NCBI RefSeq assembly: GCF_040448675.1
Contig: NZ_CP159289.1
Location: 3,621,001 to 3,685,000 of the forward strand
Length of the DNA: 64,000 nt
Direction of reading: 5' to 3'
Source: Dyadobacter sp. 676
Lineage (GTDB): Bacteria; Bacteroidota; Bacteroidia; Cytophagales; Spirosomataceae
The position numbers and the translations under genes were made by a program. Shown here piece after piece: positions 46,825 through 55,888 of this stretch; the first letter of the stretch is position 1, and every line of letters starts with the position of its first letter. Below the pieces are notes generated by a model, which had not been told where the DNA came from, searched no databases, and saw nothing but the letters and a program-made list of their open reading frames with translations.

Positions 46825-48078
46825 ATGAAAAAGCAATTCTTTAAAATCCATCGCCCGTTTTTTTCCGCCTTATGGCTTGCATTTGCTGCTCTGACGGCCC
46901 CTGCCGCTTTTGCGCAATCCTATGAGCTGGTCATCAAAGGGGCGCATGTTATCGATCCGGCCAATTCGCTGAATGCGGTAATGGACGTTGCCGTCGGCCA
47001 GGGTAAGATCGCCAAAGTGGCGCCGGTAATCAACGACAGCGCGTCGCAGGTGGTCGTGGCCGATGGCCTCTATCTCACACCCGGTTTCATCGACCCGCAT
47101 ACGCATGTGTTCGTGGGGCCGTTGCCGGGGCTATTTGCGAACGGCGTAAACAGCGTTTCGCCGGATGATTTTACATTCCGGTCGGGAGTAACGACCGTCG
47201 TGGACGCCGGTACTTCCGGCTGGCGCAGCTTCCCGCTGTTCAAAAAGCAGGTAATCGATCAGTCCAAAACCCGCATTCTGGCATTTCTGAACATTGCCGG
47301 AGGGGGCATGACGGGTGCCGGTCACGAGCAAAATTTAGCGGATATGAATGTGGATTCCGCTGTTGCCGTGATACGGCAATATCCCGGGATAATCGCAGGG
47401 GTGAAGATCGGCCATTATAATGGAAAGGAGTGGACGCCATTTGAAAACGCATTGAAGGCGGCTGGGCTGGTTGGTAAGCCGCTCTTTGTGGAATGCCATT
47501 TGCCGGAGTATTCCCTGGAAGACCAGCTCTCCAAAATGCGGCCGGGCGACATGATTACCCATACGTTCGAGAACATAAAAGAGCGCATGCCGATCGTGGA
47601 CGCGAACGGGCGGGTGCACCCGTTTGTGCTCGAAGCCCGTGAAAGAGGTATTTTGTTTGACCTTGGGCACGGCGGAGCGGGCTTCTGGTTCGATCAGGCC
47701 ATGCCGGCCGTGAAACAAGGGTTTTATCCTAATTCTTTCGGAACGGACCTGCACCGTTTCAGTATGAATTCGGCTATGAAGGACATGGCCAACGTGATGT
47801 CGAAGTTTATGGCAATGGGGTTGTCCCTTGAACAGGTCGTGAAAATCGCGACCTGGAACGCCGCCAAAGCCATAGGCCATCCCGAGTTGGGTAATCTGAA
47901 AGAAGGCAACCCTGCCGATATCGTATTGTTCCGCCTACGCAAAGGCGCTTTCGGTTTTATGGATTCGGCAGGAAGCAGCATTGGCGGCGCCCGAAAGCTG
48001 GAAGTGGAACTGACCGTACGTCAGGGCAAAGTAGTATGGGACCTGAATGGTATCGCAGCCAGGAAAAAAGGATTTTAA
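46825..48078 (+). CDS. amidohydrolase (deacetylase-type), secreted, copy 2
   Basis: 417 residues, a close tandem paralogue of the previous gene. Signal peptide (LWLAFAALTAPAAFA), LVIKGAHVIDPAN, metal ligands in FIDPHTHVF, later THTFEN, DLGHGGAG and GTDLHRFS. The segment GVTTVVDAGxSGWRxFxLFK is shared by both copies. Retention of both sets of metal ligands suggests both are active, perhaps on related substrates. The third gene follows 11 nt later. Confidence 0.82.
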   Translation: MKKQFFKIHRPFFSALWLAFAALTAPAAFAQSYELVIKGAHVIDPANSLNAVMDVAVGQGKIAKVAPVINDSASQVVVADGLYLTPGFIDPHTHVFVGPLPGLFANGVNSVSPDDFTFRSGVTTVVDAGTSGWRSFPLFKKQVIDQSKTRILAFLNIAGGGMTGAGHEQNLADMNVDSAVAVIRQYPGIIAGVKIGHYNGKEWTPFENALKAAGLVGKPLFVECHLPEYSLEDQLSKMRPGDMITHTFENIKERMPIVDANGRVHPFVLEARERGILFDLGHGGAGFWFDQAMPAVKQGFYPNSFGTDLHRFSMNSAMKDMANVMSKFMAMGLSLEQVVKIATWNAAKAIGHPELGNLKEGNPADIVLFRLRKGAFGFMDSAGSSIGGARKLEVELTVRQGKVVWDLNGIAARKKGF

Positions 48079-48089
48079 TCGAACCCGAC

Positions 48090-49853
48090 ATGTATTTTTA
48101 TAACCAGAAATTCGAAAAGACCGGCACATGCCTGATTTTCGTACTCTTTACGCTCGCACTCGCCGGGGCAAATTATTCGCCCCAGGACAGACTTCCTGCC
48201 GGCGATCCGGACAATGGCGGCCTCTCCACGCCCGGCGGCTTCGAAACGCTCGTTGTGGCCGACAGCACCGGTTTGGCCCGCCATATCGTGGTTAACGACA
48301 ACGGCGATATTTACATCAAGTTGCGCTACTTCGGTAAAGGCCAGGGCGGCGGTACCGTGGCGCTCAGGGATACCACCGGCGATGGAAAGGCGGATATTAT
48401 TCAAAACTTCGGCAATTACCGGGACCATAGCAGCCTCGCCAACGGGATCACCATTCGAAACGGGTATCTTTATTATAGTTCCTCCCTGGCCGTGTACCGC
48501 AGCAAGCTCATTCCCGGCCAGTTGCTACCCGAGGAAAAGACGGAGCTCATTCTCCGGGACGACCACGAGCATGGTGCCCATTGGCATATTACCAAACCCA
48601 TGGCTTTCGACGACCGGGGAAATATGTATGTCCCGTTCGGGGCGCCGTCGGATGCCTGCCAAGATATGGTTAACTCGCCGGGCGGGAAGCCGGGGAGTCC
48701 GGGTATAAATCCATGCCCCGATCTGGAAAAGCACGGGGGAATATGGAAGTTCAGTGCCGACAAGCCCGGTCAGACGCAGGCCGATGGTACGCTGTATGCC
48801 ACCGGTTTAAGAAGCATTGTAGGAATGCGCTGGAATCCTGCTGATAAAAGCCTTTATGCCGTCGTTCATGGCCGCGATAATCTGCATCGTCTTTTTCCCG
48901 GCCTTTTTACATCCTGGCAAAGCGCGGTGTTGCCTTCGGAGGAGTTTGTGAAGGTGACGCAGGGAACCAACGTCGGATGGCCGTATTATTACTATGACCA
49001 GATGAAAGGCAAGAAAATGCTCAATCCGGAATATGGCGGCGACGGTAAAAAAGAGGGCGATGGGGCCAGGTACCAGAAGCCGCTTATCGGGTTCCCGGGG
49101 CATTGGGCACCGAACGACATGCTGTTTTATCAGGGTAGCCAGTTTCCAGAGCGATACAAAAACGGCGCATTCATTGCCTTTCATGGCTCTACAAACCGCG
49201 CACCTTACCCGCAGGCCGGATATTTCGTATGTTTCGTACCGTTCAGGGATGGAAAGCCGTCCGGCGACTGGGAGGTGTTTGCGGACGGTTTTGCGGGAGT
49301 GGATCCGATCATCAACGTCAGCGATGCCAAATTCAGGCCGATGGGTCTAGCCGAAGGCCCCGACGGCTCGCTTTACATCACCGATTCGCGCAAGGGAAAA
49401 GTGTGGCGTATCATGTTCAAGGGGGATAAACGCCGTTTCGGTGCGGCGCAGCTGGCGGCGATGGAAAAGCATAAACAGCTCGCACACATACGCACCCCCG
49501 ACGAAGTTGCGGATAATCTGGATATCAAAACCAAAGAATCGGGGCAGCGCATTTATAATACCTACTGCACCCCCTGCCACCAGCGCAACGGGCTGGGCGA
49601 TGGCAGCCGTTTTCCGCCACTCGGCGGCTCGGAATGGGTGACAGGCAATAAAAAGCGCCTCATTGAAGTAGTTGCCAACGGGCTGGAAGGACCCATTCAG
49701 GTGGCAGGTAAGCCTTATAACGACCTGATGCCGAAGCATGATTTCCTCAAACCGGAGGAAATAGCCCAGGTGCTTACCTATATCAGAAAGAACTTTGGAA
49801 ACGATGCGGATGCGGTGTCGGCGAGTGACGTACGACAGGTATTGGGTAAATGA
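48090..49853 (+). CDS. glucose/sorbosone dehydrogenase-like beta-propeller with C-terminal cytochrome c
   Basis: 587 residues from the ATG at 48090, which precedes a hydrophobic export segment (TCLIFVLFTLALAGANY). The first ~460 residues form a soluble sugar-dehydrogenase-like propeller (GNMYVPFGAPSD, ATGLRSIVGMRWNP, GTNVGWPYYYYD, GLAEGPDGSLYITDSRKGKVWRI). The last ~100 form a class I cytochrome c with haem motif CTPCH and a distal methionine in DLMPKHDFL. Oxidised substrate electrons would pass to the haem. It closes the operon with the two amidohydrolases, suggesting the three process one extracellular compound. Confidence 0.83.
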   Translation: MYFYNQKFEKTGTCLIFVLFTLALAGANYSPQDRLPAGDPDNGGLSTPGGFETLVVADSTGLARHIVVNDNGDIYIKLRYFGKGQGGGTVALRDTTGDGKADIIQNFGNYRDHSSLANGITIRNGYLYYSSSLAVYRSKLIPGQLLPEEKTELILRDDHEHGAHWHITKPMAFDDRGNMYVPFGAPSDACQDMVNSPGGKPGSPGINPCPDLEKHGGIWKFSADKPGQTQADGTLYATGLRSIVGMRWNPADKSLYAVVHGRDNLHRLFPGLFTSWQSAVLPSEEFVKVTQGTNVGWPYYYYDQMKGKKMLNPEYGGDGKKEGDGARYQKPLIGFPGHWAPNDMLFYQGSQFPERYKNGAFIAFHGSTNRAPYPQAGYFVCFVPFRDGKPSGDWEVFADGFAGVDPIINVSDAKFRPMGLAEGPDGSLYITDSRKGKVWRIMFKGDKRRFGAAQLAAMEKHKQLAHIRTPDEVADNLDIKTKESGQRIYNTYCTPCHQRNGLGDGSRFPPLGGSEWVTGNKKRLIEVVANGLEGPIQVAGKPYNDLMPKHDFLKPEEIAQVLTYIRKNFGNDADAVSASDVRQVLGK

Positions 49854-49891
49854 AAAAGAGACCGCCGGATCTGTTCCGGCGGTCTCTTTTT
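49853..49891. terminator. strong bidirectional terminator
   Basis: A 12-bp core stem GAGACCGCCGGA / TCCGGCGGTCTC flanked by A5 and T5, 5-nt loop, between convergent genes. Confidence 0.92.
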
Positions 49892-49904
49892 GAAAGGGTT
49901 CCGC

Positions 49905-51343
49905 TTACGGTACCAATACCTTTTTTGTGATGGCGCCGGCTTTGCCGCGTTTCAGCGAAAGTACGTAGAGGCCCGACGGCAACGTATTTTTGGGTTTCAG
50001 TACAAACTCGTTGCCCGACTGGCTGAGCGAGAACCGAATTGCTTTTCCCGACAGATCGAAAAGGCCGATATGCGACGCGTTCTCATTTTTGAGCAGGAAT
50101 CTGATCTCGCGGTTAGCTACCGGATTTCCCAAAAGCTCGAATGCAATGCTGTTAGCGCCATTATCGACCGCGATTATCCTCGAATAGTCCGAGCTGCCGT
50201 CTGCGTCGACCATCCGGAGGCGGTAATAATTATTGCCGTTCAGGGGCTTGTTATCCACAAAACCGTATTGCTGCTTTACCGACGAGTTACCTTTCGCCCG
50301 CACGCGGCCGAGCTGGATGAACTCCCGGCTATCCGCACTTCTCTCGATATCGAAATGACTGGCACCCGCCTCTTCGGTGGTGGTCCATGAAAGGCTCACC
50401 GCATTGTCGAGCAGGGACCCGTTGAAGCGCGCCAATACAACCGGTAAAGTGATGGTGCAACCGTTTTTGAGCTCGGCGATAATGGCATTGGGCAGACTCG
50501 GGCCTGTCAATTCCACCCAGATCGAGCGTTTATCTTCGAGGAATGCGTACGGATAATTCTCGTCTTTGCTACGGATCGGTTCCGATGACGACAGGTTGGT
50601 AGCCGGGCTTGTGTAAAAAAGATCGTCTCCTGCGCCGAAAGACGTTTGGCCGTCTACCAACACGCCGTCGTCCAGATACAGTTTATAGGTAACCTGGAAT
50701 GCCGATGGGCTGGTCGAAATAATGTCGAGGTCGTATGTCCGGGGGCCTTCGGGTTCGTTACAGTTGATCTTGCCGGTTATGACCGGGTCGTTGATCCGGA
50801 GATTGAAGCCTTTGTTGTAGCAATGAATGTTCGGATTGGCGCTCGCTGCCTGCGTCGACCACACATACCCTTTCAGAATAGGGAGCGCATTACATGCGCC
50901 CGGCACCGGGAACTGGACGTTGTCGATCGTGATCCGGGACAAAGTGCCGCTCAGAGGTTCTTCATTAATGTTAAGACCGGCGGAAAGCGGGATCACATTG
51001 GCTGGGTCGGCGCTGTATGTCGACAGCAGCGACACGTCTCCGTCGGTGTCGATTGCAAGTGTGGCAAGTAAACCGCTTCCCAGTTGGGTAACTTTCGGGC
51101 CTTTGGATTCATAGGAAATGCTTGGGTAGCCGCTTGGTTTCCAGAGGTGTACGTAAGTGAATTTGTTTCCGTTGTTCTTGTCGATCGTGAAGGAAAGGTT
51201 GATGTTTACCATGCAACTTCCGCCGATATCGGAAACACTGTTTAATTCAATTGCCGGATCTACCAGCGTGCATTGCGCGGAGGACTTGAAAGGAACTGCC
51301 GTGGCTGCAAACAATATGCAGGCCCAGAGGTAAAGGCTTTCAT
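49905..51343 (-). CDS. T9SS-secreted surface protein, start frameshifted
   Basis: About 479 residues. The C-terminus is a type A T9SS sorting domain (GNPVANREIRFLLKN, GLFDLSGKAIRFSL, LPSGLYVLSLKRG), preceded by the usual linker (PVVLARFNGSLLDNAVSLSW, DIERSADSREFIQLG). The open frame only has a TTG start at 51314. Adding one A to the run at 51338-51340 joins it to an ATG at 51343 and a full signal peptide (MKSLYLWACILFAATAVPF). The N-terminal domain is unrecognised. Exported to the cell surface or medium. Confidence 0.78.
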
Positions 51344-51904
51344 GATAGAGGACGTTTAGTGACTGAAAAATGACGGGTCAATATACGTCTAATATCTTGA
51401 AATAATTAAAATTTCGAAAAGTGGAGATAGTATTTTTTACTATACTGTATCTGCAAATTTGCTTTTGTATAACTAATATTAAACAGCGGAAATTTGTTGG
51501 CTATATACGTAGAAAACGTTCCTTAAATAAGCGCAATTTACTTTTATTAAAGTGAATATAAGTAGTTTGTGCTATTGTTGAAGTGTTTGTTTTTTGCTTG
51601 CAATTTTGTTGGTAGTGGATTTGGGAATCGACATGGAAGGCAAAGCAGATAAGTTGAATGGGGGGGGGGGGTGTTTATTAGAAAAGTACAATTCGGCTAC
51701 CGCGATGGGTACAAAAGTGCCCCGATTGCCGCGTAGGTTGAATTTCCCTATTACAGGTCTGTTGAGACACAGTAAGTGTTTGACCATTAGCTAACTTATA
51801 TAGGCCATTCGATCATTGCTTTTGACAATCGTTTTACAAACGTCTGTTTTTGTGGCCGGCTCCGGAAGTTCCGGATGATTCTTCCCATCAATGGTTCTTT
51901 AAAA
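51344..51904. other. AT-rich intergenic region with a G12 run
   Basis: No gene seen. Contains promoters of the divergent T9SS and S74 genes and a 12-G homopolymer. Confidence 0.5.
51660..51671 (+). repeat. G12 homopolymer
   Basis: Twelve consecutive G about 235 nt upstream of the surface-protein start. Long G runs are slippage-prone and their recorded length may be inaccurate. Confidence 0.8.
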
Positions 51905-53464
51905 ATGCAGACTATGAAAATGCTTTCGTTTTGCATGATGCTCGTGTTGTGGCATATGCTTGCCCTGGCGCAGGTTCCCGAGCAATTCAGCTTCCAGGGA
52001 GTAGCCCGAAAGGCGGATGGTAAATTGGCGAGTAATGCCAATGTGGGTATTCGGGTTACCATTCGCTCGGAAAATTCATCGGGGACAGTCGTTTATCAGG
52101 AAACGCACACAGTGCAGACGAATGCCGCGGGAATTTTCAATATTCCCATCGGTGGGGGAACGGTGGTGAGCGGCGCATTTGGCAATATTTCCTGGCAATC
52201 ATTCCCTCATTTCTTACAGTTGGAAATGGATCCGGAGGGAGGTACCACGTATATCGACATGGGTACTACTCAGCTACTGAGTGTTCCCTATGCAACGCAG
52301 GCAAAGGAAGCAACCAAATGGCATGACGGTTATCCAGTGGTACAAAAGATGCAGTTCGGGCCCGACATAGATATCAATGATCCGGATGTGGTAAATGACC
52401 CGGATCTTGTTAAGTATTTATTGCCCTCGATCGATGAAGGAAACAGATTAATATGGTACCCGCTGAAAGGGGCTTTCCGTGCGGGGAGTTCCGTGAACGG
52501 TAAATGGGAGGGGTCAGAGATGGGTGAGTATTCTGCGGCATTTGGGAGTGATAATTCGGCAAAAGGATTAGCGAGCATTGCCTCCGGAGTTGGTTCTTCT
52601 GCGGCGGGCAGCTTCTCTGCGGCGATAGGCTTTGATGCCTTTGCAACAGGACATACTTCGACCGCATTTGGATTTGAAACACAATCCAACTACAAGGGTA
52701 GTTTCGTTGTCGGAATGTTCAACGCACCTCAAGGATCGGGAGGAAGTAACGCGCCTTCCGCGGACGATGCGATTTTTCAGGTGGGGAACGGAACCGCCGG
52801 TAACAATAAATCGAATGCGGTATCAGTATTGCGGAACGGAAATACCGGCATAAAGCTGGACATTGATTCTCCCGGATACCCTCTTGATGTTGGTGGGCGC
52901 ATTCGTACAAGACATGACGGCGCGACGACGTCAGGGATTCATTTTAACAACTCTCAAAATGTAGTCGATGGCTTTATGGGTATGAAAACGGATGCCCAGA
53001 TCGGCTTCTGGATCAATAATGCATGGCGTTTCTGGATCGACAATGCCGGTAACGGAACCCTGGGAGGTACATTGTCGCAAGGTTCCGATCGCCGGCTTAA
53101 ACGTGACATTACTCCGCTTTCCGCCAGTTTGGGAAGACTGACCGGTCTGAACGGCTATCATTATTACTGGAAGGACAAAGAGCGCGACCAATCATTGCAA
53201 ACAGGTCTGATCGCCCAGGATGTGGAAGTATTGTTCCCGGAGCTGGTCCGAACCGATGAAAAGGGTTTCAAATCGCTCAACTACATGGGCCTGATCCCGC
53301 ATCTGATCGAATCCGTGAAGGAGTTGGCGAAACAAAATGCGAGATTGGAAGCGGAAAACGCGAGCTTTAAAGTTGATAACAAGGTATTCCGGGATCAGTT
53401 GACAAGTCTCGAATCAAAACTTGATCAGCTATTGAAAACTTCCCCGGACAGGACTGCAAAATAG
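51905..53464 (+). CDS. surface/tail-fibre-like protein with S74 intramolecular chaperone
   Basis: About 519 residues. Signal peptide (MKMLSFCMMLVLWHMLALAQ; start at 51905 or 51914), then a beta-sandwich common in Bacteroidota (PEQFSFQGVARKADGKL). A YadA-head-like stretch of repeated units follows (AAFGSDNSAKGLASIASGVG, SFSAAIGFDAFATG). The C-terminus is the peptidase S74 domain (SQGSDRRLKRDITPL, QTGLIAQDVEVLFPELV) followed by a coiled coil. S74 domains trimerise fibres and cut themselves off at the conserved serine. The product is probably a trimeric cell-surface fibre. Confidence 0.82.
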   Translation: MQTMKMLSFCMMLVLWHMLALAQVPEQFSFQGVARKADGKLASNANVGIRVTIRSENSSGTVVYQETHTVQTNAAGIFNIPIGGGTVVSGAFGNISWQSFPHFLQLEMDPEGGTTYIDMGTTQLLSVPYATQAKEATKWHDGYPVVQKMQFGPDIDINDPDVVNDPDLVKYLLPSIDEGNRLIWYPLKGAFRAGSSVNGKWEGSEMGEYSAAFGSDNSAKGLASIASGVGSSAAGSFSAAIGFDAFATGHTSTAFGFETQSNYKGSFVVGMFNAPQGSGGSNAPSADDAIFQVGNGTAGNNKSNAVSVLRNGNTGIKLDIDSPGYPLDVGGRIRTRHDGATTSGIHFNNSQNVVDGFMGMKTDAQIGFWINNAWRFWIDNAGNGTLGGTLSQGSDRRLKRDITPLSASLGRLTGLNGYHYYWKDKERDQSLQTGLIAQDVEVLFPELVRTDEKGFKSLNYMGLIPHLIESVKELAKQNARLEAENASFKVDNKVFRDQLTSLESKLDQLLKTSPDRTAK

Positions 53465-53484
53465 AACTTTGAAGGCGACGTTTT

Positions 53485-53517
53485 ATAGCGGCATTTAATT
53501 TGAATGCCGCTATTTTG
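53485..53517. terminator. bidirectional terminator
   Basis: Perfect 11-bp stem ATAGCGGCATT / AATGCCGCTAT with a 7-nt loop and T/A-rich flanks between convergent genes. Confidence 0.8.
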
Positions 53518-53520
53518 TCT

Positions 53521-54420
53521 TTAGATGGATTTCAAAACGATAGAAACCTTATTTTCCGCCAGCCCGATAGCCAGCTGTACCTGGTCCCTGAAATTGAATA
53601 CATGTCCGTCCTTTCTTACCTCCTCCAATAATCCGAAATGGAGGGTTTGCACCAGCCAGCCTTCCTTCTGTGCGGGCATTTTGGCGATAATGCCTTCTTC
53701 GGGCATGTCTTTGTCGGGTGTGGTGTAAAATGCGGCATAGCCGTAGTTGAGATCGACGGCCGGAGACCATAATGCCTCGCCGACGGTTTGGGATACTACT
53801 GTGAATGCCTGGTTTTCGAGTGCGCGGGCACGGGCGCCCACATGCACACGTGTGGCGCCGCGAATGGTTTCGGTGCAGCTTGGGGCAAGAATCAGCTGGG
53901 CGCCGGCTTCGCACATTTTATGTGCGCCTAACGGGAATTCGACGTCGTAACAGATCTGAATGCCGAATTTACCCCAGGACGCTTCGAAAACCGTCAGTTG
54001 TTTAGGCGCACTTTCGATACCCCAGTGCTCGTCTTCGAAGCGTGTCATGAAGAATTTATCCTGGTACCCTGCAAGGCCATCCGAGGAAAATACAAAAGCC
54101 CGGTTCAGATTCCTGTCCTCTTCGATCACCGGGATGCTTGGAGCGACGATGATGACGCCGTATTTCGCGGCAAGCATTTCAAAAGTTTTGCAAAAGTTAT
54201 CCTTCAATGCGTTTAGCTCGTGGATCTGCCGCCGGATGTCATTGCGGATTTCAGCATCGAAAATACTAACGAGCTCCATGGCCCCATACTCCGGGAACAG
54301 CAACAATTCCGCACCCCGGATCGCGGCATCGGCTACCCATTTTTCGGTGTGCTGCTGCCAGGAAGCGAAATCGACGTGTTCGGTAATAGGATATTGTGCC
54401 GAGGCAATGGTTACTTGCAT
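53521..54420 (-). CDS. carbon-nitrogen hydrolase (nitrilase superfamily)
   Basis: 299 residues from the ATG at 54420, whose first bases overlap the GNAT stop. It has the Glu-Lys-Cys triad: Glu in ELLLFPEYGAME, Lys in YQDKFFMTRFE and Cys in IQICYDVEFPL. Hydrolyses amides or nitriles; the genomic partners (an acetyltransferase and a SnoaL-type protein) give no clear substrate. The longer upstream frame is a shadow inside the GNAT gene. Confidence 0.9.
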   Translation of the reverse strand: MQVTIASAQYPITEHVDFASWQQHTEKWVADAAIRGAELLLFPEYGAMELVSIFDAEIRNDIRRQIHELNALKDNFCKTFEMLAAKYGVIIVAPSIPVIEEDRNLNRAFVFSSDGLAGYQDKFFMTRFEDEHWGIESAPKQLTVFEASWGKFGIQICYDVEFPLGAHKMCEAGAQLILAPSCTETIRGATRVHVGARARALENQAFTVVSQTVGEALWSPAVDLNYGYAAFYTTPDKDMPEEGIIAKMPAQKEGWLVQTLHFGLLEEVRKDGHVFNFRDQVQLAIGLAENKVSIVLKSI

Positions 54421-55025
54421 GGCTGGTCGTTGAGTAGTTTGGTCCAGAAAATCATGGTTTTTGGGGTCGAAACCGGCTGCCCGAGATCGGGCCATTCCAT
54501 GGTACTTTGCAATACATGCTCCTTTTTATAACCGCGTTTCAGCCAGAATGCGTCGTTGGAACGGTAATGGGCGGGTTTCAGCGGGTGGCTGTCGCCACGA
54601 TCGACGGAACAGAAACAGCAGGTCGTGAAATGGTTAAAACTTCGTGCGTGTGCTTCGCGCTCGTCGAAGAAGCGGTGCCCAAGGCCAATACCGCGATAGG
54701 CGGGCAGAAGAATGCTTTCCCCGAAGTAGAAGACCGATCCGACGTCGAAACCGGCGTCTTGAAATGGCTTCCTGATTTCGGCGGTTTCATCTGCCAGCGG
54801 AATGCAGGTGGTGGCGCCAACCATCGTTCCACCCGCGTAAACGGCAAATAAAAACGAGCGTTCGGATTGCAGATAGGTTTGCAAATAACCTTTTTCGTAT
54901 TCCACACTTCCTTCATACAGATAGGGATATTCTCTGAAAACGACGATGCGAAGCCCGGCGAGGTCGTCGAAAACTTCGGCGATCCCTGCGCCGGTCTTGC
55001 GCACAAATGTCAGTTCCCCGGTCAT
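54411..55025 (-). CDS. GNAT-family N-acetyltransferase
   Basis: 204 residues with the GNAT core. Strand 4 is SVFYFGESILLPAYRG, and the acetyl-CoA-binding loop YRGIGLGHRF fits the R/Q-x-x-G-x-G/A pattern. ATGA overlap with the upstream gene and direct overlap with the nitrilase gene downstream show one operon. Fused-like genomic pairing of GNAT and nitrilase is known in bacteria (some are single proteins), so the two enzymes probably act on the same compound. Confidence 0.8.
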   Translation of the reverse strand: MTGELTFVRKTGAGIAEVFDDLAGLRIVVFREYPYLYEGSVEYEKGYLQTYLQSERSFLFAVYAGGTMVGATTCIPLADETAEIRKPFQDAGFDVGSVFYFGESILLPAYRGIGLGHRFFDEREAHARSFNHFTTCCFCSVDRGDSHPLKPAHYRSNDAFWLKRGYKKEHVLQSTMEWPDLGQPVSTPKTMIFWTKLLNDQPCK

Positions 55026-55426
55026 GGTTTCGAAACCAGCTCGATCCAGAGCGGAAGGTTGTAATAAGTGGTTACACGGCTGATCTTGCCATCGGTCACT
55101 TCCAGAAACGCCCCGGCGGGTAGCACATAGGACTGCCCGTGTGCTTCGGGAAGTCCTTCTTCTGCTTTTTTGTAAATGCCGTTCACGGTAAATTCAACAG
55201 CAACGCGTCTGTCCTGCGGCTCGCTGAAGAATACCATGTCGGTCAGCGTCTCTTCGTAGGCTTCATCCATTTTTTTAAGGAATTCCGTGAATTTCTTCAC
55301 TCCGATACGGACATCGCCCTGATTCGCTTCATGCCTTACTTCGGGATGGAGCAAAGCGAGCATGCCCTGCCAGTTTTTTGCATTGAAGGCTTCGTAGTAT
55401 TGCCGGACGGTTTCCAGTGCAGTCAT
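55022..55426 (-). CDS. SnoaL-like/ketosteroid-isomerase-fold protein
   Basis: 134 residues of the NTF2-like fold: an N-terminal helix (TALETVRQYYEAFNAKNWQGM), then LLHPEVRHEA, a G-V-x-x-F helix and a curved sheet ending GKISRVTTYYN. Such proteins are isomerases, hydrolases or binding proteins. First gene of the three-gene unit. Confidence 0.82.
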   Translation of the reverse strand: MTALETVRQYYEAFNAKNWQGMLALLHPEVRHEANQGDVRIGVKKFTEFLKKMDEAYEETLTDMVFFSEPQDRRVAVEFTVNGIYKKAEEGLPEAHGQSYVLPAGAFLEVTDGKISRVTTYYNLPLWIELVSKP

Positions 55427-55472
55427 TGTTTTCAGTATTTATTCAAAAAATTAATTGGACAAAAATAATGGG

Positions 55473-55883
55473 CTATTCGCTCTTATGCGGCCTTTTGTCC
55501 AGTGAAACCTGTCCGTTCGCGTCTTTCCGGTACACAGCCAGGCAGTTGGGCGCAAATTTTTTGTCAAAATGCGGCTCGGTAGCCGTCAGCGAATTAGGAA
55601 ACGGTTTTCCCGCGTCGAAAAAATAGACTGTCGTGGTGCCGTATTTTGTGTAAGGCATAAGGTCTCCGTATCGGGCCATGTCCTTTGAAAGCGTATCTTC
55701 GACCGTCACGGCATACACCCGGACGATCGGTCCGGTATTGTTTTCGTTCCGGTACATCGCCACTTCCCGGAATCCGCCCTGGAGATCGTCAACGGTCGGC
55801 TGGGATGTCGAATCATAAACGATATAGCCGATAATGATCGCCAGCATGAGCAACAACAGGTTTTTCTTGTTTTTTAAAAGCAT
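55473..55883 (-). CDS. hypothetical membrane-anchored protein
   Basis: 136 residues from the ATG at 55883, 5 nt after the ABC ATPase stop. One N-terminal membrane helix (LLLLMLAIIIGYIVYDS) and a periplasmic domain without recognised motif. Last gene of the importer operon by spacing, but it may be unrelated in function. Confidence 0.65.
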   Translation of the reverse strand: MLLKNKKNLLLLMLAIIIGYIVYDSTSQPTVDDLQGGFREVAMYRNENNTGPIVRVYAVTVEDTLSKDMARYGDLMPYTKYGTTTVYFFDAGKPFPNSLTATEPHFDKKFAPNCLAVYRKDANGQVSLDKRPHKSE

Positions 55884-55888
55884 ATAAA

